Shown here piece by piece: positions 12,556 to 25,146 of a stretch of DNA of 64,000 nucleotides. How positions within the stretch are numbered: the stretch's first letter is position 1; every line of letters begins with the position of its first letter. A model generated the notes under the pieces. It saw only the letters and a list, made by a program, of their open reading frames with translations, searched no databases and was not told where the DNA came from. Source of the DNA: Hordeum vulgare subsp. vulgare (Eukaryota > Streptophyta > Magnoliopsida > Poales > Poaceae); NCBI RefSeq assembly GCF_904849725.1, contig NC_058524.1, positions 349,491,823-349,555,822 of the forward strand, read 5' to 3'. A program made the position numbers and the translations under genes.

Positions 12556-15500
12556 AAGATGAATCTCGCCCTCGAGATTCGGGTTGACTAGAAAATAGGT
12601 GCGGCTGGTCTCGACGAAGATCCTCTTCTCGTTCCCAGGTGGCTTCTTCCTCGGTGTGGTGGCTCCACAACACCTTGCAGAACTTGATGATCTTGCTGCG
12701 GGTAACTCTGTTGGCGGTCTCGAGAATTCGGACGGGTTTCTCCTCATACGTCAGATCGCTGTCAAGCTGTATGGCCTCTAGGGGCACTGTATCTCTCAAC
12801 GGAACATCTGCCATCTCAGCGTGGCATTTCTTCAACTGGGAAACATGGAAGACATCATGAACTCCGGACAATCCTTCCGGCAGTTCCAGTTTGTATGCAA
12901 CTTCGCCTCTACGTTCAAGAATTTTGTAGGGGCCAATGAAACGTGGTGCTAGTTTTCCTTTCACACCGAATCTCTTGATTCCTCGAAGTGGAGACACCCG
13001 AAGATATGCTCGATCTCCCACTTCGTATGTTACTTCCTTGCGTTTGCTGTCGGCATAACTCTTCTGCCTGGACTGAGCTATCTTGAGTCGGTCACGAATA
13101 AGCTTGACCTTCTCTTCAGAATCTCGGATGAGGTCGGGACCAAAAAGTTGTCGGTCGCCAACTCCATCCCACGTCAATGGTGTTCTGCACCTCCTTCCGT
13201 ATAGAGCTTCGAAAGGGGCCATCTTCAGACTGGTCTGGTAGCTGTTGTTGTATGAGAACTCGGCATACGGTAAATTGTCATCCCAACTAGACCCATAGTC
13301 TAGTGCGCAAGCTCTCAACATGTCTTCCAGAATTTGATTAACTCTCTCGGTCTGTCCATCTGTCTGCGGGTGAAATGCTGTGCTGAACTCCAATCTTGTT
13401 CCCAAGGTTTCGTGCAGTTGGTGCCAAAATTTTGATGTGAACTGAGTCCCTCTATCAGACACAATGCTCTTTGGTACTCCGTGCAGACATACGATCCTCA
13501 TCATATAAATCTTGGCCAGCTTGGCACTAGTGTAGGTAGTCTTCACCGGAATGAAGTGAGCTACCTTGGTCAACCGATCGACCACAACCCAAATAGAATC
13601 ATAGCCAGAACGGGTCCGAGGTAATCCTGTGATGAAGTCCATACCAAGCTTTTCCCATTTCCATTCGGGTATCGGCAGAGGTTGGAGCAAACCTGCTGGC
13701 TTCTGATGCTCGGCTTTTACTCGCTGACAAACATCGCATATAGCTACGTACTCAGCAATGTCTTTCTTCAATCCTGTCCACCAGAAACTTTCTTTCAGAT
13801 CCAGATACATCTTGGTGTTACCAGGGTGTATCGAGTACGGGGAATCATGAGCTTCCTGAAGTATCAACTTCCTGAGTTCGGGATCATTGGGCACATAGAT
13901 GCGATCCTCAAACCATAAAGTTCCGTGTTCATCCTCACGAAAACCTTTAGCTTTCCCGTCTTCCATTTTCTGCTTAATCTCAGCTATCTCTTTGTCAGCT
14001 TTCTGTGCTTCACGGATCTTTTCCGTCAAAGTAGACTGAATTTCCAAAGTGGCAACAAATCCTCTTGGAACTATCTCCAATTTGAGCTCTCGGAGATCAT
14101 CGACTAACTCCTGGGGTAATCCTCCCGCTGTGAGCGTGTTCACATAACTCTTGCGGCTCAACGCATCGGCTACAACATTTGCCTTGCCTGGGTGATAATG
14201 CAATCTCATGTCATAGTCCTTGATCAACTCTAGCCATCGCATTTGTCTGAGGTTCAACTCCTTCTGCGTGAAGATATATTTCAGGCTCTTGTGATCAGTG
14301 TAAACATCACAACTATTTCCGATCAGGAAATGTCTCCAGGTCTTGAGTGCGTGCACTACGGCTGCTAGTTCCAAGTCATGTGTGGCATAATTCAACTCAT
14401 GAGGTCTGAGCTGTCTGGATGCATAGGCTACAACTTTGCCTTCTTGCATGAGCACTCCTCCAAGTCCTTGACGAGAAGCGTCACAATAAACCTGGAAATC
14501 CTTCTGAATGTTCGGCAATATCAGCACTGGGGCTGTCACAAGACGTTTCTTCAGCTCTTGAAAACTGGTTTCACAATCCTCAGTCCAAACATACTTGGAT
14601 TCCTTCTTCAATAACTCTGTCATGGGCTTGGCAATCTTTGAGAAATTCTCAATGAACCTCCGGTAATATCCGGCAAGTCCGAGGAAACTGCGGATCTCCT
14701 TGACTGAAGTGGGTGCTACCCATTCGGTGACTGCTGCGACCTTGGCAGGGTCCACTGCTATGCCTTCTCCTGAGATGACGTGTCCGAGAAATCCGACTTC
14801 CTTCAACCAAAACTCACATTTGCTGAACTTTGCATATAGCTTATGCTCTCGAAGCTTCTCCAGAACTAGACGCAGATGTTCCTTGTGTTCCTCTTCGTTC
14901 TTGGAGAATATCAGTATGTCATCGATGAACACCACGACAAACTTGTCCAAGTACTCCATAAATACCTTGTTCATCAGATTCATAAAATATGCCGGAGCAT
15001 TAGTCAGTCCAAATGACATGACCGTGTACTCATACAAGCCGTACCGAGTGGTAAAGGCTGTCTTGGGTATATCCTGTTCACGAATCTTTAACTGATGATA
15101 CCCGGATCGAAGATCGATCTTTGAGAATATGCGAGCTCCAACTAACTGATCAAACAGATCGTTGATCATCGGCAAGGGGTACTTGTTCTTGATGGTCACA
15201 TCGTTCAATGCACGATAATCGACAACCATTCTCAGGGACTTGTCCTTCTTTTCAACCAAGAGCACTGGGGCTCCCCAAGGTGAAGAACTTGGGCGAATAT
15301 ACCCTTTGTCCAATAACTCTTTAATTTGCTTCTTGATTTCTATCAAGTCATTTGCGGGCATCCGATAGGGTCTCTTGGATATCGGGGCTGTTCCGGGTAA
15401 TAGCTCAATCAAGAACTCAATCTCTCTATCGGGTGGCATGCCCGGCAATTCTTCCGGAAATACATCTGGATACTCCTGTACAATCGGTACTTCCTCCTGG

Positions 15501-16969
15501 ACTACTCCCGTGAGAGAGTTTACTCGCTTACTCCGGGTCGGGCGCTGAGACACGTACTTAATCCGCTTCTGCTCGGGGGTGGTGAGCAAAATAGACTTAA
15601 GGGCACAATCGATATTACCTTCATACTTGGCCATCCAATCCATGCCTAGGATTACATCCAATCCCTGGGACTCTAATACGATGAGGTCGGTGGGGAAATT
15701 ATGGTTCCCGATGTTGAGACTCAAAGCATGGCATCCTATCCCGGCTGTCATCATGCCTCCTGGGGAACTGACCTTAATAGGTTGGCTGAGGGTTCTAGTT
15801 GGCAAACTATACTTTTCCACAACTACCCTTGATATGAATGAATGCGTTGCACCAGAATCAAAAAGTACCAATACTGGATGTGAATTTAGCAAAAACTTAC
15901 CAACCACAGTATCGGGGTGATCATAGACCTCTTCCACATCAATGTGGTTCACCTGAGCTCGAGGAAAAGGATTGGGCTTCTTTGCTGCAGAGTTGCCGTT
16001 GCCGTTTCCATTTCCCTGCTTGTTCTGGGGACAGTCAGTGGCATAGTGTCCCTTCTTCTGACACTTGAAGAAAGTGATGTGAGTCAGATCCTTCTGAGCT
16101 GGAGTTGAATTCTGCTGAGTGCCAGTACCGCCATTCTTGAAGTTGCTGTTGTTGCGATGGTTCCCATTTCCTCCATGGTTGTGCACAGGGTGGTTATGCT
16201 GAACATGTCCACCAAACTTACCGGATCCAGTCCCGGTATTCCCTGAATAGGGGGTGTAGCGAGGCTTCTGCTGAGTGCCGGAGTTGAACTTTCCAACCCC
16301 ATACTTTCGCTTGCGGTTCTCCATCTGCTGATGTTTCCCCTCCAAGATGAGGGCCTTATCAACCAGCTCCTGGTAGTTGTTGAAGGTGGCTACCATCAAC
16401 TGAATGCTCAGCTTATCATTCAGTCCTTCCAAGAACTTTTCCTGCTTGGCCGCATCATCGGCCACATCTCCAGGTGCATAACGGGCGAGCATGCTGAAAT
16501 CATCAACGTACTGGGCCACAGTGCGACTCCCCTGGCGCAAGTTGCGAAACTCACGCTTCTTCAGACTCATTGCACCAGCTGAGACATGCGCGGTGCGGAA
16601 GGCTTGCTTGAATTGCTCCCAAGTGACTCCAGCAATGGGATAAGTGGTGGTGTAGTTCTCCCACCAAGCAGCTGCAGGGCCTTCAAGTTGATGCGCGGCA
16701 AAACGCACCTTCTCAGCTTCAGAACAACCAGCGGTGACGAGCTCACGCTCCATCTTGCGAAGCCAATCATCTGCCACAATGGGCTCAATGCTGCTGGAGA
16801 AAGTTGGAGGGTTCAACCTCAGAAAACGGGTAAGGTTGTCGGCCTGGGGTGGATGATGGTTGTTGTTGTTCTGGTTCTGGATGATCAGTTGCATCAGGGT
16901 GTTTTGTTCCTGGATCAACTGGGTGAGTTCCGGCGGAAAGTTGGAGGTAGGGGCGCGTCTTGGAGGCAT
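12554..16969 (-). CDS. Gag-pol-chromodomain polyprotein (Ty3/gypsy chromovirus), uninterrupted
   Basis: A single frame of 1,471 codons encodes all retrotransposition proteins. In order: retrotransposon gag domain (WWENY...FRNLRQGS), a CCHC-type knuckle near 16033-16065, aspartic protease with DSGA (15848-15859), RT with FIDD (14918-14929), RNase H (DASRQGLGG...YTDHKSL), integrase with HHCC zinc region and catalytic core ([23 protein letters not shown]), a GPY/F-like module (IGPYKI) and a C-terminal chromodomain. The frame is open to 17074, but MPPRRAPT at 16969 is the likely start; the 35 upstream codons do not look gag-like. One oddity is that the knuckle reads [14 protein letters not shown], with Phe where the first Cys should be. 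Otherwise no stop or frameshift is present. Confidence 0.95.
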   Translation of the reverse strand: MPPRRAPTSNFPPELTQLIQEQNTLMQLIIQNQNNNNHHPPQADNLTRFLRLNPPTFSSSIEPIVADDWLRKMERELVTAGCSEAEKVRFAAHQLEGPAAAWWENYTTTYPIAGVTWEQFKQAFRTAHVSAGAMSLKKREFRNLRQGSRTVAQYVDDFSMLARYAPGDVADDAAKQEKFLEGLNDKLSIQLMVATFNNYQELVDKALILEGKHQQMENRKRKYGVGKFNSGTQQKPRYTPYSGNTGTGSGKFGGHVQHNHPVHNHGGNGNHRNNSNFKNGGTGTQQNSTPAQKDLTHITFFKCQKKGHYATDCPQNKQGNGNGNGNSAAKKPNPFPRAQVNHIDVEEVYDHPDTVVGKFLLNSHPVLVLFDSGATHSFISRVVVEKYSLPTRTLSQPIKVSSPGGMMTAGIGCHALSLNIGNHNFPTDLIVLESQGLDVILGMDWMAKYEGNIDCALKSILLTTPEQKRIKYVSQRPTRSKRVNSLTGVVQEEVPIVQEYPDVFPEELPGMPPDREIEFLIELLPGTAPISKRPYRMPANDLIEIKKQIKELLDKGYIRPSSSPWGAPVLLVEKKDKSLRMVVDYRALNDVTIKNKYPLPMINDLFDQLVGARIFSKIDLRSGYHQLKIREQDIPKTAFTTRYGLYEYTVMSFGLTNAPAYFMNLMNKVFMEYLDKFVVVFIDDILIFSKNEEEHKEHLRLVLEKLREHKLYAKFSKCEFWLKEVGFLGHVISGEGIAVDPAKVAAVTEWVAPTSVKEIRSFLGLAGYYRRFIENFSKIAKPMTELLKKESKYVWTEDCETSFQELKKRLVTAPVLILPNIQKDFQVYCDASRQGLGGVLMQEGKVVAYASRQLRPHELNYATHDLELAAVVHALKTWRHFLIGNSCDVYTDHKSLKYIFTQKELNLRQMRWLELIKDYDMRLHYHPGKANVVADALSRKSYVNTLTAGGLPQELVDDLRELKLEIVPRGFVATLEIQSTLTEKIREAQKADKEIAEIKQKMEDGKAKGFREDEHGTLWFEDRIYVPNDPELRKLILQEAHDSPYSIHPGNTKMYLDLKESFWWTGLKKDIAEYVAICDVCQRVKAEHQKPAGLLQPLPIPEWKWEKLGMDFITGLPRTRSGYDSIWVVVDRLTKVAHFIPVKTTYTSAKLAKIYMMRIVCLHGVPKSIVSDRGTQFTSKFWHQLHETLGTRLEFSTAFHPQTDGQTERVNQILEDMLRACALDYGSSWDDNLPYAEFSYNNSYQTSLKMAPFEALYGRRCRTPLTWDGVGDRQLFGPDLIRDSEEKVKLIRDRLKIAQSRQKSYADSKRKEVTYEVGDRAYLRVSPLRGIKRFGVKGKLAPRFIGPYKILERRGEVAYKLELPEGLSGVHDVFHVSQLKKCHAEMADVPLRDTVPLEAIQLDSDLTYEEKPVRILETANRVTRSKIIKFCKVLWSHHTEEEATWEREEDLRRDQPHLFSSQPESRGRDSS

Positions 16970-17129
16970 CTGATGTTTGTAGAGGGGTGAGATTAGCATA
17001 GAACAATGGTCTAGAGGAATTACACTACCCATATGAATGCAACACACAAATATCACACCACACATTTTATTCAAACATCACAAAGGTTCACACGAGGATA
17101 CAAAATCGATAATCCTCAAATGTCCACCA
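16970..17129 (-). other. Truncated 5' leader of the chromovirus
   Basis: About 160 bp upstream of the gag start. No TGGTATCAGAGC-type PBS and no LTR follow. It ends with ATGTCCACCAAAC (17120-17132), which abuts ATGTCCACCAAAT (17133-17145), the start of the copied flank. The 12 shared bases mark the breakpoint. Confidence 0.75.
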
Positions 17130-19177
17130 AACATGTCCACCAAATTTGAACACAATAGGAGGCACTTGACAATGTAGAGTTGCTCAAATTTGAATATAGA
17201 CATACATGGTTTTAGAATAATTACGGGAGTCAAATCAACTAGGATTGAGATGAAACTTGGCAAGATCATCAAACATATCATAGGTTATATGCTGGAATTT
17301 TACTGGAATTTATTGAGAATATTTCTTATAGAAATATTCCAAAAGATTGAAATAGGCAGGAAGGGTTTTGAAGGGATTAGCCCAATATTTTGAACATGAA
17401 CATATGTTAAAACTCATATATATGGAAATAATATGTCCATTGAGTTTCCCTAAATTTTCTTAAATATTTTGAAAGCAAGAAAAATAACTTTCCTTCATAA
17501 GAGATCATTTCCGGCTTCATAGGAAGACATTTAAATAAATTAGAAAAATAACTTTTAAAATAAAAATATGGTGGTTTTGGGAAGTCATTTTGATAATGGG
17601 TTTCAAATAAAATAATTGCTGTAAAACAAATCCCCTAATTTGAGGACTTGTAGTACAAACCTCATCTGAGGGGTTTTGAAGGCTTAATTCAAAGAAATGC
17701 TTTTTGGTGAAACAATATTTGGTAGAAATAGTTTTTGGTCCTAAACACATGGCATGGTCATTAGTCAGGAGTTTTAAGTTAAAGAAGTGAGTCTAGAGAG
17801 TAACAGGAATTATGGAAAAATCAACAAAAGCATACCAGCAAGCAAGCAAAATAGTCAGTTCAATCATCACAATCATTCACAAAAAAATTTAATTAGTCCT
17901 AATTTTTCAAATAAGTTAATTAGTCAGGAACGCTAAACACAAGGTGTTACAGATAGCGGCATCCACATGTCTTGTGTGAGAATAGAAGGGTCTAGTCTTG
18001 GTTTACCTTCCCGTCGATGGGGAATTCCTTGACTTCCTCAAAACGGGTGATCTTCAGTCACATGTGGTCTTCTTTCTTGAGTGTGTCAACATAAGTTTGA
18101 GATCTTTAGCTTGAGAAGTTGTCAAGCTATGTTCCTTATTTGTCTTAAGACATGTGTCTTCATCGTCATGGATGCATGTTCCCATCGTGTCTTCGGATGC
18201 TTGGTCTTGTAGCTTCTCTGTACCTACTTGCGAAAAAGTCTGGGTTGGGTTTTGTCCATAAGACTAAGCTTAGAGACACGGTGTTTAAAATGTGTTCTAC
18301 CATCCAGGAAAGCTTTGAGGGCCCTAGATGAGCTGGCTACCCAAAAGTATAGACCAGCCATCTACTCCCAAGGTCTGGGGCTTGGCAAGCGGGGTGAACC
18401 TCCTTTGTCACCGGTTCCACCATGGTCCAGTCAGGCTAGACGTCCTTGATTGGACCAAAAAGGGCTCTTTAATTTCCCTTGATGTCCAAACTCTTCATAA
18501 TGCTTGAACGTCGATGATTCTTTCCATAGTTGGTGTAGTCAGCAGAGGAGTGGTGGTTTACTCCTATTGCTTGATACAAATCCAATCAAGTGGTAATTAA
18601 ATGCCGTCAATCATTACTAGACCCATCACTCCTACAAATCCAATATCGAAGGGGTTCTACATTATCACCTAGAGTCCTTATTAATCCACATATCATTGCA
18701 AGGACTAAATCATAGTATATCCACCAACTTTCAATAGCATGACCACCTAAACTACAAGGTCAAGCTTATATGGATACTTAAATCAATTTTGACAACTCCA
18801 ATTACTTCTACTATCATCCACGGAGGAACTTTGTATCATGATCAAGGTCATCAGACTAAATCCAATTTACTCCGAACCATGTGCTCTCATTTATCAGCGG
18901 CACTCTATTAGGATTACCTATATAAATCTGAATCACAAGTCCGACGAGAACTCCTACTTGCTTCTCCAAGTCATTATTAATCCAAAACTACTACTTGACA
19001 ACGTCAATTGATTATACCGCCAAGAGTTTTAGCTCGTAATCATAATTGTCTTACTGAATCCAAACTAATTCCGGGAATATGTAGGTTATGCTACTTTATC
19101 AACTTGTTCCACCAACTCACCTATCACCATGAAGGTCCCCGTTATCCAACAAAGAGGGGTTAGCTACATCCTCAAGA
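17130..19177. repeat. 2,048-bp direct repeat, right copy
   Basis: Copy of 7545-9592. It runs without a break into native element 1 sequence at 19178, so this is the original location of the right boundary, and the left copy ends exactly at the LTR. Short translations inside both copies are identical. Confidence 0.9.
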
Positions 19178-19948
19178 CACCTATTATAGTCACCTCAAAT
19201 TATTGTCTACAATTCGTATACCCTTGGAACGATCCTTCCTATGGCATCAAGGTTCTCGAGCTAGCTTAAGAATGAAAGATGTTTGTTCGTTGTGATCACT
19301 AGTTCCATAGGGAACAAAGTGCTAAGCAAGGGGTTATTGAAGCTAAACAGGTGCTCTGGCAAATCCGTGTATAAAACACGAGATCAGAAGTTTGATCTGG
19401 AGTAGCTTGTGAGGTCTAGGTTACTCTAGGGAGGGTTCCAAATCTTGAGGGAAAAGTACATCTCTACGGGGTTGCATCTAGTTGAGAATGTTGCAGTCAA
19501 GGTCTTCACTGCTAGTGGTCCGTCGAGGTGGATCCTCAGTGCATCTGGTCTTGCTGGTTTTCAGTTATTGAGAAAGGTGAGAGAAAAGTAGCGTATAGGG
19601 GAGTGCCTAAGGGGTGGTATAGTGCAAGTGCAATCAATCAATTTCCGGAAAGACTAACACATTCATTTACATAAGATAGGTGGCATAGTCGCGTACACGT
19701 TTCCTAGGGGAATGGTGCCACTTATGCCTAAAAATAAACAGAAAAAAGAACCACACAACATGATCTCATATGAACAATTACACGGACTCAACTACGCATC
19801 AGGGGTACACGACTCATCCTACCCTAGGGGTTCTTGGACTCAAGTAGTTGTGCCTTGCTTCATATCTCGAGGGGAAAGAACACTCAGTCTTCAGCTTCCA
19901 GTCCTCCTGGGGCACCAGTGGATATGCCATAGTCGGCTACTTGCTGTG

Positions 19949-20694
19949 ACATCTCCTCAAAACATGCCCATATTTGCCACATCCGGGGCATGTTATAGGA
20001 GGAAACGGGTTCTCATCCATCCTTGGTTTGCAACATTAGTGCTGCGAAGGTGGCCCTCCATGCGGTGGATATGGGAGTCTGTTCCCATGCCTCCTGCGTC
20101 GCACTCGGTTGCAGGCTTCCTGAAGTTCCTCAATTTGCTACTTTTGGTTGGTGATGTGGATTTGGAGGGCAGGAATATGTTGATCTTGCTCTACCACCTT
20201 CTTCTTCTCGAGGCAGTGGAGGTCCAGGAGTGAAGGGAAACCCTGGCGGGACTTGAGGAATTCTTCAGTAACATAACACAGAAGGTGATCCATAGCGTTG
20301 GTGAAACTCACTCAGAGCTTGAGAGTTGGGTATTCATCTTTTGGAATTCCCATCACATGAGCAAGGGTTCGTAGTCCACTCTTGGTAGGTAGGTAGCGGG
20401 TAGCTTGCTCTTCTTTCATTTCCGGAGAAGGTCTCGAAGACAGAGAAAAGCTTCGTAGGTTGCGTGCTGAATAACCATGTATATTCTTGGCATGGGTGGT
20501 CCAACAAAGAACCAACTCTGTGGTGGTATTTTGTTTGGTATGACCACTTTGGCATTGAACTTAGTTCCCAGCTCGCCATTATTCATCTCGTGTAGGGTGT
20601 ACATCGGCTCCGAAGGGTAGTGCCATTGTTGGAGGCAGCTCCTTAGGAGAGGTGGGAACCAAGTCACGAGGAGTCTCATGGGGGTGACGACCAT
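19949..20694 (-). pseudogene. Gag-like protein remnant with CCHC zinc knuckle
   Basis: The minus strand at 20694-20416 is open and reads ...YPSEPMYTLHEMNNG...FNAKVVIP...ATYEAFLCLRDLLRK. A neighbouring frame carries on as MKEEQATRYLP... to 20312. Such segments occur, as far as I recall, in ORF1 proteins of grass gypsy-derived non-autonomous elements; I cannot confirm that here. Further along, 19990-19949 encodes CPGCGKYGHVLRRC, a perfect C-X2-C-X4-H-X4-C nucleic-acid-binding knuckle. A stop follows three codons later. The order (globular part, then knuckle) fits a nucleocapsid-bearing gag. The frame is broken between the two parts. Confidence 0.5.
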
Positions 20695-20877
20695 CTACAA
20701 GATGGTCAAAGGAGAGTTAATATGACAAGAGAGAACGAGATGAGTGTAATGGCCTATAGTTAGCTAGATTAGAAGAGGATACAAGTCCAGTTGGTTTTGC
20801 AAGTGATTCTTGGGTCTGAGGGCTAATTCTCATCCTGACTAACATCAATGCTAACTAAGGGCTTCCTACAGTTAGAA

Positions 20878-20891
20878 TGGCTCTCATACTA
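20878..20891 (-). other. Degenerate primer-binding site
   Basis: Read on the minus strand just after the 5' LTR: TAGTATGAGAGCCA, 12 of 14 identical to the initiator-Met tRNA complement TGGTATCAGAGCCA. It supports 20896-27374 as the 5' LTR of a minus-strand element. Confidence 0.55.
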
Positions 20892-23609
20892 GCTTTGTGG
20901 GCACCCCGGCTCATAAGTCGTGATCACCGAATGTACTTGCACAGTGATCCAAGAGATCAATGCTCACTGAACACACAAACTGAATAACAAGAGTCTTACA
21001 TCCATTATGTAGCATCTTACTCGAATATGACCTTCATGGCCAAGTCTTTATATATATTGCATCAAAAAACTCCAATGGTAGCGTGTACCCATATCATCTG
21101 CCTTATCCCTAGTGGCATTCTGACATGGAAGAGTCCTAGCTTAGGCAAAGGTCACCAATGTATTATTCATCATATCCTGTTCTCTCAAGCCTGGTCAATA
21201 AACTAACCAGTGGAAAGCCAATGAGTACTTTGAATGTACTTGCTGCCAACCCTTCTTTGGAACAAGGCAATAAGAATGCATGCTATAGCACTAATAAATA
21301 AATTGCATAAAGCCGATTTTCAAGTGCAACGATATGATCAATTTCTTGTGGGGTCATGCATCAAGAGGTAAACGGTATCCATATGAACAGGTTGTAGATA
21401 TCAATATAAACCGAGGGTCGAACATCCCAGGTCCACTCATAATGCCAAGTCGTCTGACTTAGCTCATGAATCATACTGCCTTTTTTCTCACACAATAACC
21501 TTTCTCATACATGCACACTTGGTTCATGTGAAAACTTTTGGACAAAGTTCAAGCAGATCCACCCAACTTTCCTTGATCGTGGACATGTCTATTCGAATAG
21601 TTATACATTCTGCACAGGTTGCAGGATGTACCCACAAGACTTGAGGAACATTCATCTCATCCACGACTCGCGGTATATTACATACCTGGGGTAAGCACCG
21701 GAACAATGCCTTTCCCCTGGCGACACTAAACAAAGAGTCCACACATTTGTGACACCCCTCATCATGCACATCATACGAGCCTCGCTCTAGATCATACCAT
21801 CCATGAGGGCACGCAATGGTGTGTCCTGTGTCTGTGAAAATAGCTCATGGCCGCCCTACCTGACACGACCCTATCTCGAGAGGGTAAATCTAGCCCTCTC
21901 GACATTAGTAATGCGGGCTCTCTGCTAGCATCGGCCAACGTAATCAACAAAGCCCCATCCCATAAAGGGGTATTGTGGTCGCACATGTAAGGTCTGGACG
22001 GCCAACAAATCTGAGATCTCTCGTGTTTTCAAAACCACACACACAAAACTTGCCTTGGTACGCCACTTCTTTCTCAAGTGGTTACCTAGGTCAACACCAA
22101 CTCCCTCGGGCATTAGTGGCACCTGGCAGGCTTCTCAAAAAATCTTGGAAATCATTTCCTTCATTGCAACCATGCATATTCGCAACCCATTTGCATGGCA
22201 ACTACTAGCAACCTAACTACTTCCCACCCACACAACTCTCATATTAAGGTAGGGTCATGCCCAAGTGCAAGTAACAACAAGGAATTTTTCAGAGACAACC
22301 GGCCAAGGTGATCACCGATTCAACATGATTCAATGCATCAGAACAGAGTGCTATATGACATGCATAAAATGGTTTCTGAGACATGGCCAAAGGCTTCTTG
22401 CGTGGTTCAGCAAAGTCTTCGAGGGCTTCACGAGCTTCTCATCCAACTCTGAGCACTTTGTCTAGTTCATCAACTATCATCAGAAACAACCACGATAAGC
22501 CACACAACAAGCAGAAAAAATAAAGTGCTCTATAAATAGGAGTTTTATTCTTCTTGGACATCTCTGGTCATAAGAAAAATTCCTAATGTTTGTTCTAATG
22601 GATTTGGATCACCGCTGAATTTTAAACCGAGGAAATAGATGCATTACTGGCCCCACAAGAAGTCTACAGAAAACATTTTTATAAAAATGAGTGGATGTGC
22701 CTATCAACTAGGTAATGATTTTAGAAGGATTTAGGAAGTGGGTTCACTGGATTTGGAGTCGGGATGATTTTCCTATGAATTTACTAAGATGACTTAATTG
22801 GAAAGGGAGCTATTTATTTATCCTAGCAGAAATAATGCCATAAAAAATGTTCACCTAGGCTAGAAAAATAGAGCATGATTTTAGAGTCACCTAGAAATTG
22901 GAATCACTCCATTTGGAGTTGATTTGAGCTTTCTAGGAATTTTGCAAGGTGGGTTTTGAAATATCGAAATTTGAATTTGAATATTAACATTATAGAAAAT
23001 ATGTCTCGGAAAATGTGGAATGCACATATTTGGATAGCACATGATTTTAGCAATCTTTTGGAATTTGAATCTAGGATGAATTTAATATGGATTTTCTAAT
23101 CCCTCTAGTTAAGAAAGGAGAAATTATAGAAATTATACCAAGATGAGCTAGTCTGATTGAGCAGCACAACGCACTAGCGCGGTACAACAACTAGGCCGAG
23201 CCATTGGCTCAACTGCGCGGGACTCTTGGGCGACACTGAAGGCGTACTTTGGTCGGTGCGCTTTCCCCGTTAGGAGGCGGTGCCCATGAAAGGCGTCTCC
23301 ACTTAATAGGGGGTCGGGCCGGTGAGCCACTTAGAGGCGGGGCCCGCTGGTTAGATCCATCCTCCTCCTCCTGCTCGAATAGAGGTGACGCATGGGAGGC
23401 AAGACCGAGTAGCGTTGTTGCCTTTCTAGCGGCTCGGCTGCCTCAGGCGTGCCTCCGACCACTGGCCTGATCGGGAAGGAGATTCATGTCCGCGTGGGGG
23501 GGTTGACTCGGTGGGGGAGCGTCATATAGTGTGGGGCTTCAGCCGCAGCGGACATCGGCGATGATGGCCATATAACTGGTGCTCCGGCCACCTAGAAGAG
23601 CGGAGGGAG

Positions 23610-25146
23610 TGATACGTCTCCAACGTATCTATAATTTTGATTGTTCCATGCTATTATGTTATCATTCTTGGATGTTTTATAATCATTTTATAGCAATTTT
23701 GTATCATTTTTCGGGTATAACCTATTCTCATAGTGCCTAGTGGAGTTGCTGCTTTTTACTGTTTTTTCTTCCCAGAAAAACCATATCAGATGAGGTCCAA
23801 TTGCCATGAAACTTTACGGAGATTTCGTTTGCACCTGAAGGATACTTGAGAATCAACAATGAGCAAAAGACAAGGCCGAGGGGGGGCACTAGACATCAGG
23901 GTGCGCGAGAGACCCCTGGAACGGTCTGGTGTCTAGTGAGGTCCTCGGGAACCTTCTCCACCAACGCTGAGCTCTATAAATACCCCAATATGCAGCAAAC
24001 CCTAGAGGAGTCGACAAAAAATTTGTTTTAGCCGCGCAAGTTCCAGAACCACGAAATCCAATCTAGAGCCCATTACAGAGAGGAACACAATCACGGAGGG
24101 GTTCACCATCCTCATGTGTGCTCCTACGATGATGCGTGAGGAGTTCATATCAGACTTACGTGTCCGTAGGCAGTACCTAGATGGCTTTCTCTCATTTTGT
24201 TTCTGAATACAACGGTCTCTTGGAGATCCGTATGATGTAACTCTTTCTTTTGCGGTGTGTTTGTTTTTATCTAATGAATTGTGAGTTTATGATCAGATCT
24301 ATGAAAACATATTCATGCTTGATTATTATAGCTTCGTATTTTTCACCGATATTTAGCTTTTGTCTGGCCAACTTGATCTTTTATCTTGCAATGGGAAGAG
24401 GTGCTTTGTGATGGGTTTGATCTTGCGGTACAGAAAGAGACATGCCATGCATGTATCATTGCTATCAAGGGTAAATGATGGGGGTCTATTCCTACATGAA
24501 TAGATCTTGTCTACATCATGGCATCGTTCTTAAGGCATTACTCCATTTCACCATGAACTCGATACACTAGATACATGATGGATAGCGGTCAATGTGTGGA
24601 GTAATAGAAGTAGATGTAGACAAAAGTCGGTCTACTTACCTTGGACGTGAAGCCTATATACATGATCATTGTCTTGTATATCGTTATAATTATTTGCTCT
24701 TCTATGAATTTCCCAACCGTAATTTGTATACCCACCGCTTGCTATTTCCTCGAGAGAAGCCACTAGTGAAACCTACAGCCCGAGGGTCTACTTCACATCA
24801 TCTATTTGCAATCTCTACTTTGCTATTTGTGTTTCTACTTTATTTAGTATTTTGTTTTCCGATCTATATTATAAAAAACCCAAAAATACCTATTGCATTC
24901 TATTTGCTAGCTCTCTTATTTGCATCTATCAATCTATCCTTACTTTACCAATGAGGGATTGACAACCCCTCTACGCGTTGGGTTGCGAGGATTTGCTATT
25001 TGTGTGAAGGTGCTGCTTACATAGTCTTGCCGATCTTCCTACTGGATTGATACCTTGGTTTCTGAACTGAGGGAAATACTTGCTGTCGATGTGCTACATC
25101 ACCCTTTATGCTTGGAGGGAAACCAACGCACCTGCGAAGACTCTCA
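23610..25146 (+). mobile_element. Solo LTR (1,537 bp) nested in the 5' LTR of element 1
   Basis: It starts TGATACGTCTCC and ends ACTCTCA, with flanks GGGAG (23605-23609) and AGGAG (25147-25151), a TSD with one mismatch. The homologous LTR near 890-910 shows the same region without the insert, which confirms both borders. The TGATACGTCTCCAACGTATC start is familiar from a common Triticeae LTR family that I cannot name with certainty. A 120-codon frame at 24592-24954 is not called. Confidence 0.8.
23975..23982 (+). promoter_or_regulatory. TATA box of nested solo LTR
   Basis: TATAAATA in the context GAGCTCTATAAATACCCC, followed by a leader-like CAGCAAACCCTAG. It suggests plus-strand orientation for this solo LTR. 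Confidence 0.5.

Larger units (their letters stand above)
9593..17129 (-). mobile_element. Young Ty3/gypsy chromovirus, 5' LTR missing
   Basis: In minus-strand order: leader (17129-16970), gag-pol-chromodomain frame (16969-12554), PPT, 3' LTR (12541-9593). The LTR ends are correct (TGTAACATCCC ... GGGTCGCTACA), but no 5' LTR or PBS precedes the leader. The sequence passes abruptly into a copy of the left flank at 17130. Domain order gag-PR-RT-RNaseH-INT-chromodomain places it in the Tekay/Del chromovirus group. The open frame and the near-identical flank copies point to a very recent event. Confidence 0.9.
19178..20895 (-). other. Internal region of element 1, part 2 (PBS-proximal)
   Basis: This lies between the right repeat copy and the 5' LTR. 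In minus-strand order it has a PBS-like site, a leader, a gag-like coding remnant (20694-20230), a zinc knuckle (19990-19949) and then AT-rich DNA with nothing recognisable (19178-19700). Confidence 0.6.

Noticed and set aside
19712..20233. 173-codon plus-strand frame
   Set aside because: The opposite strand encodes the gag-like CCHC knuckle. The plus frame shows no recognisable domain and is a shadow.
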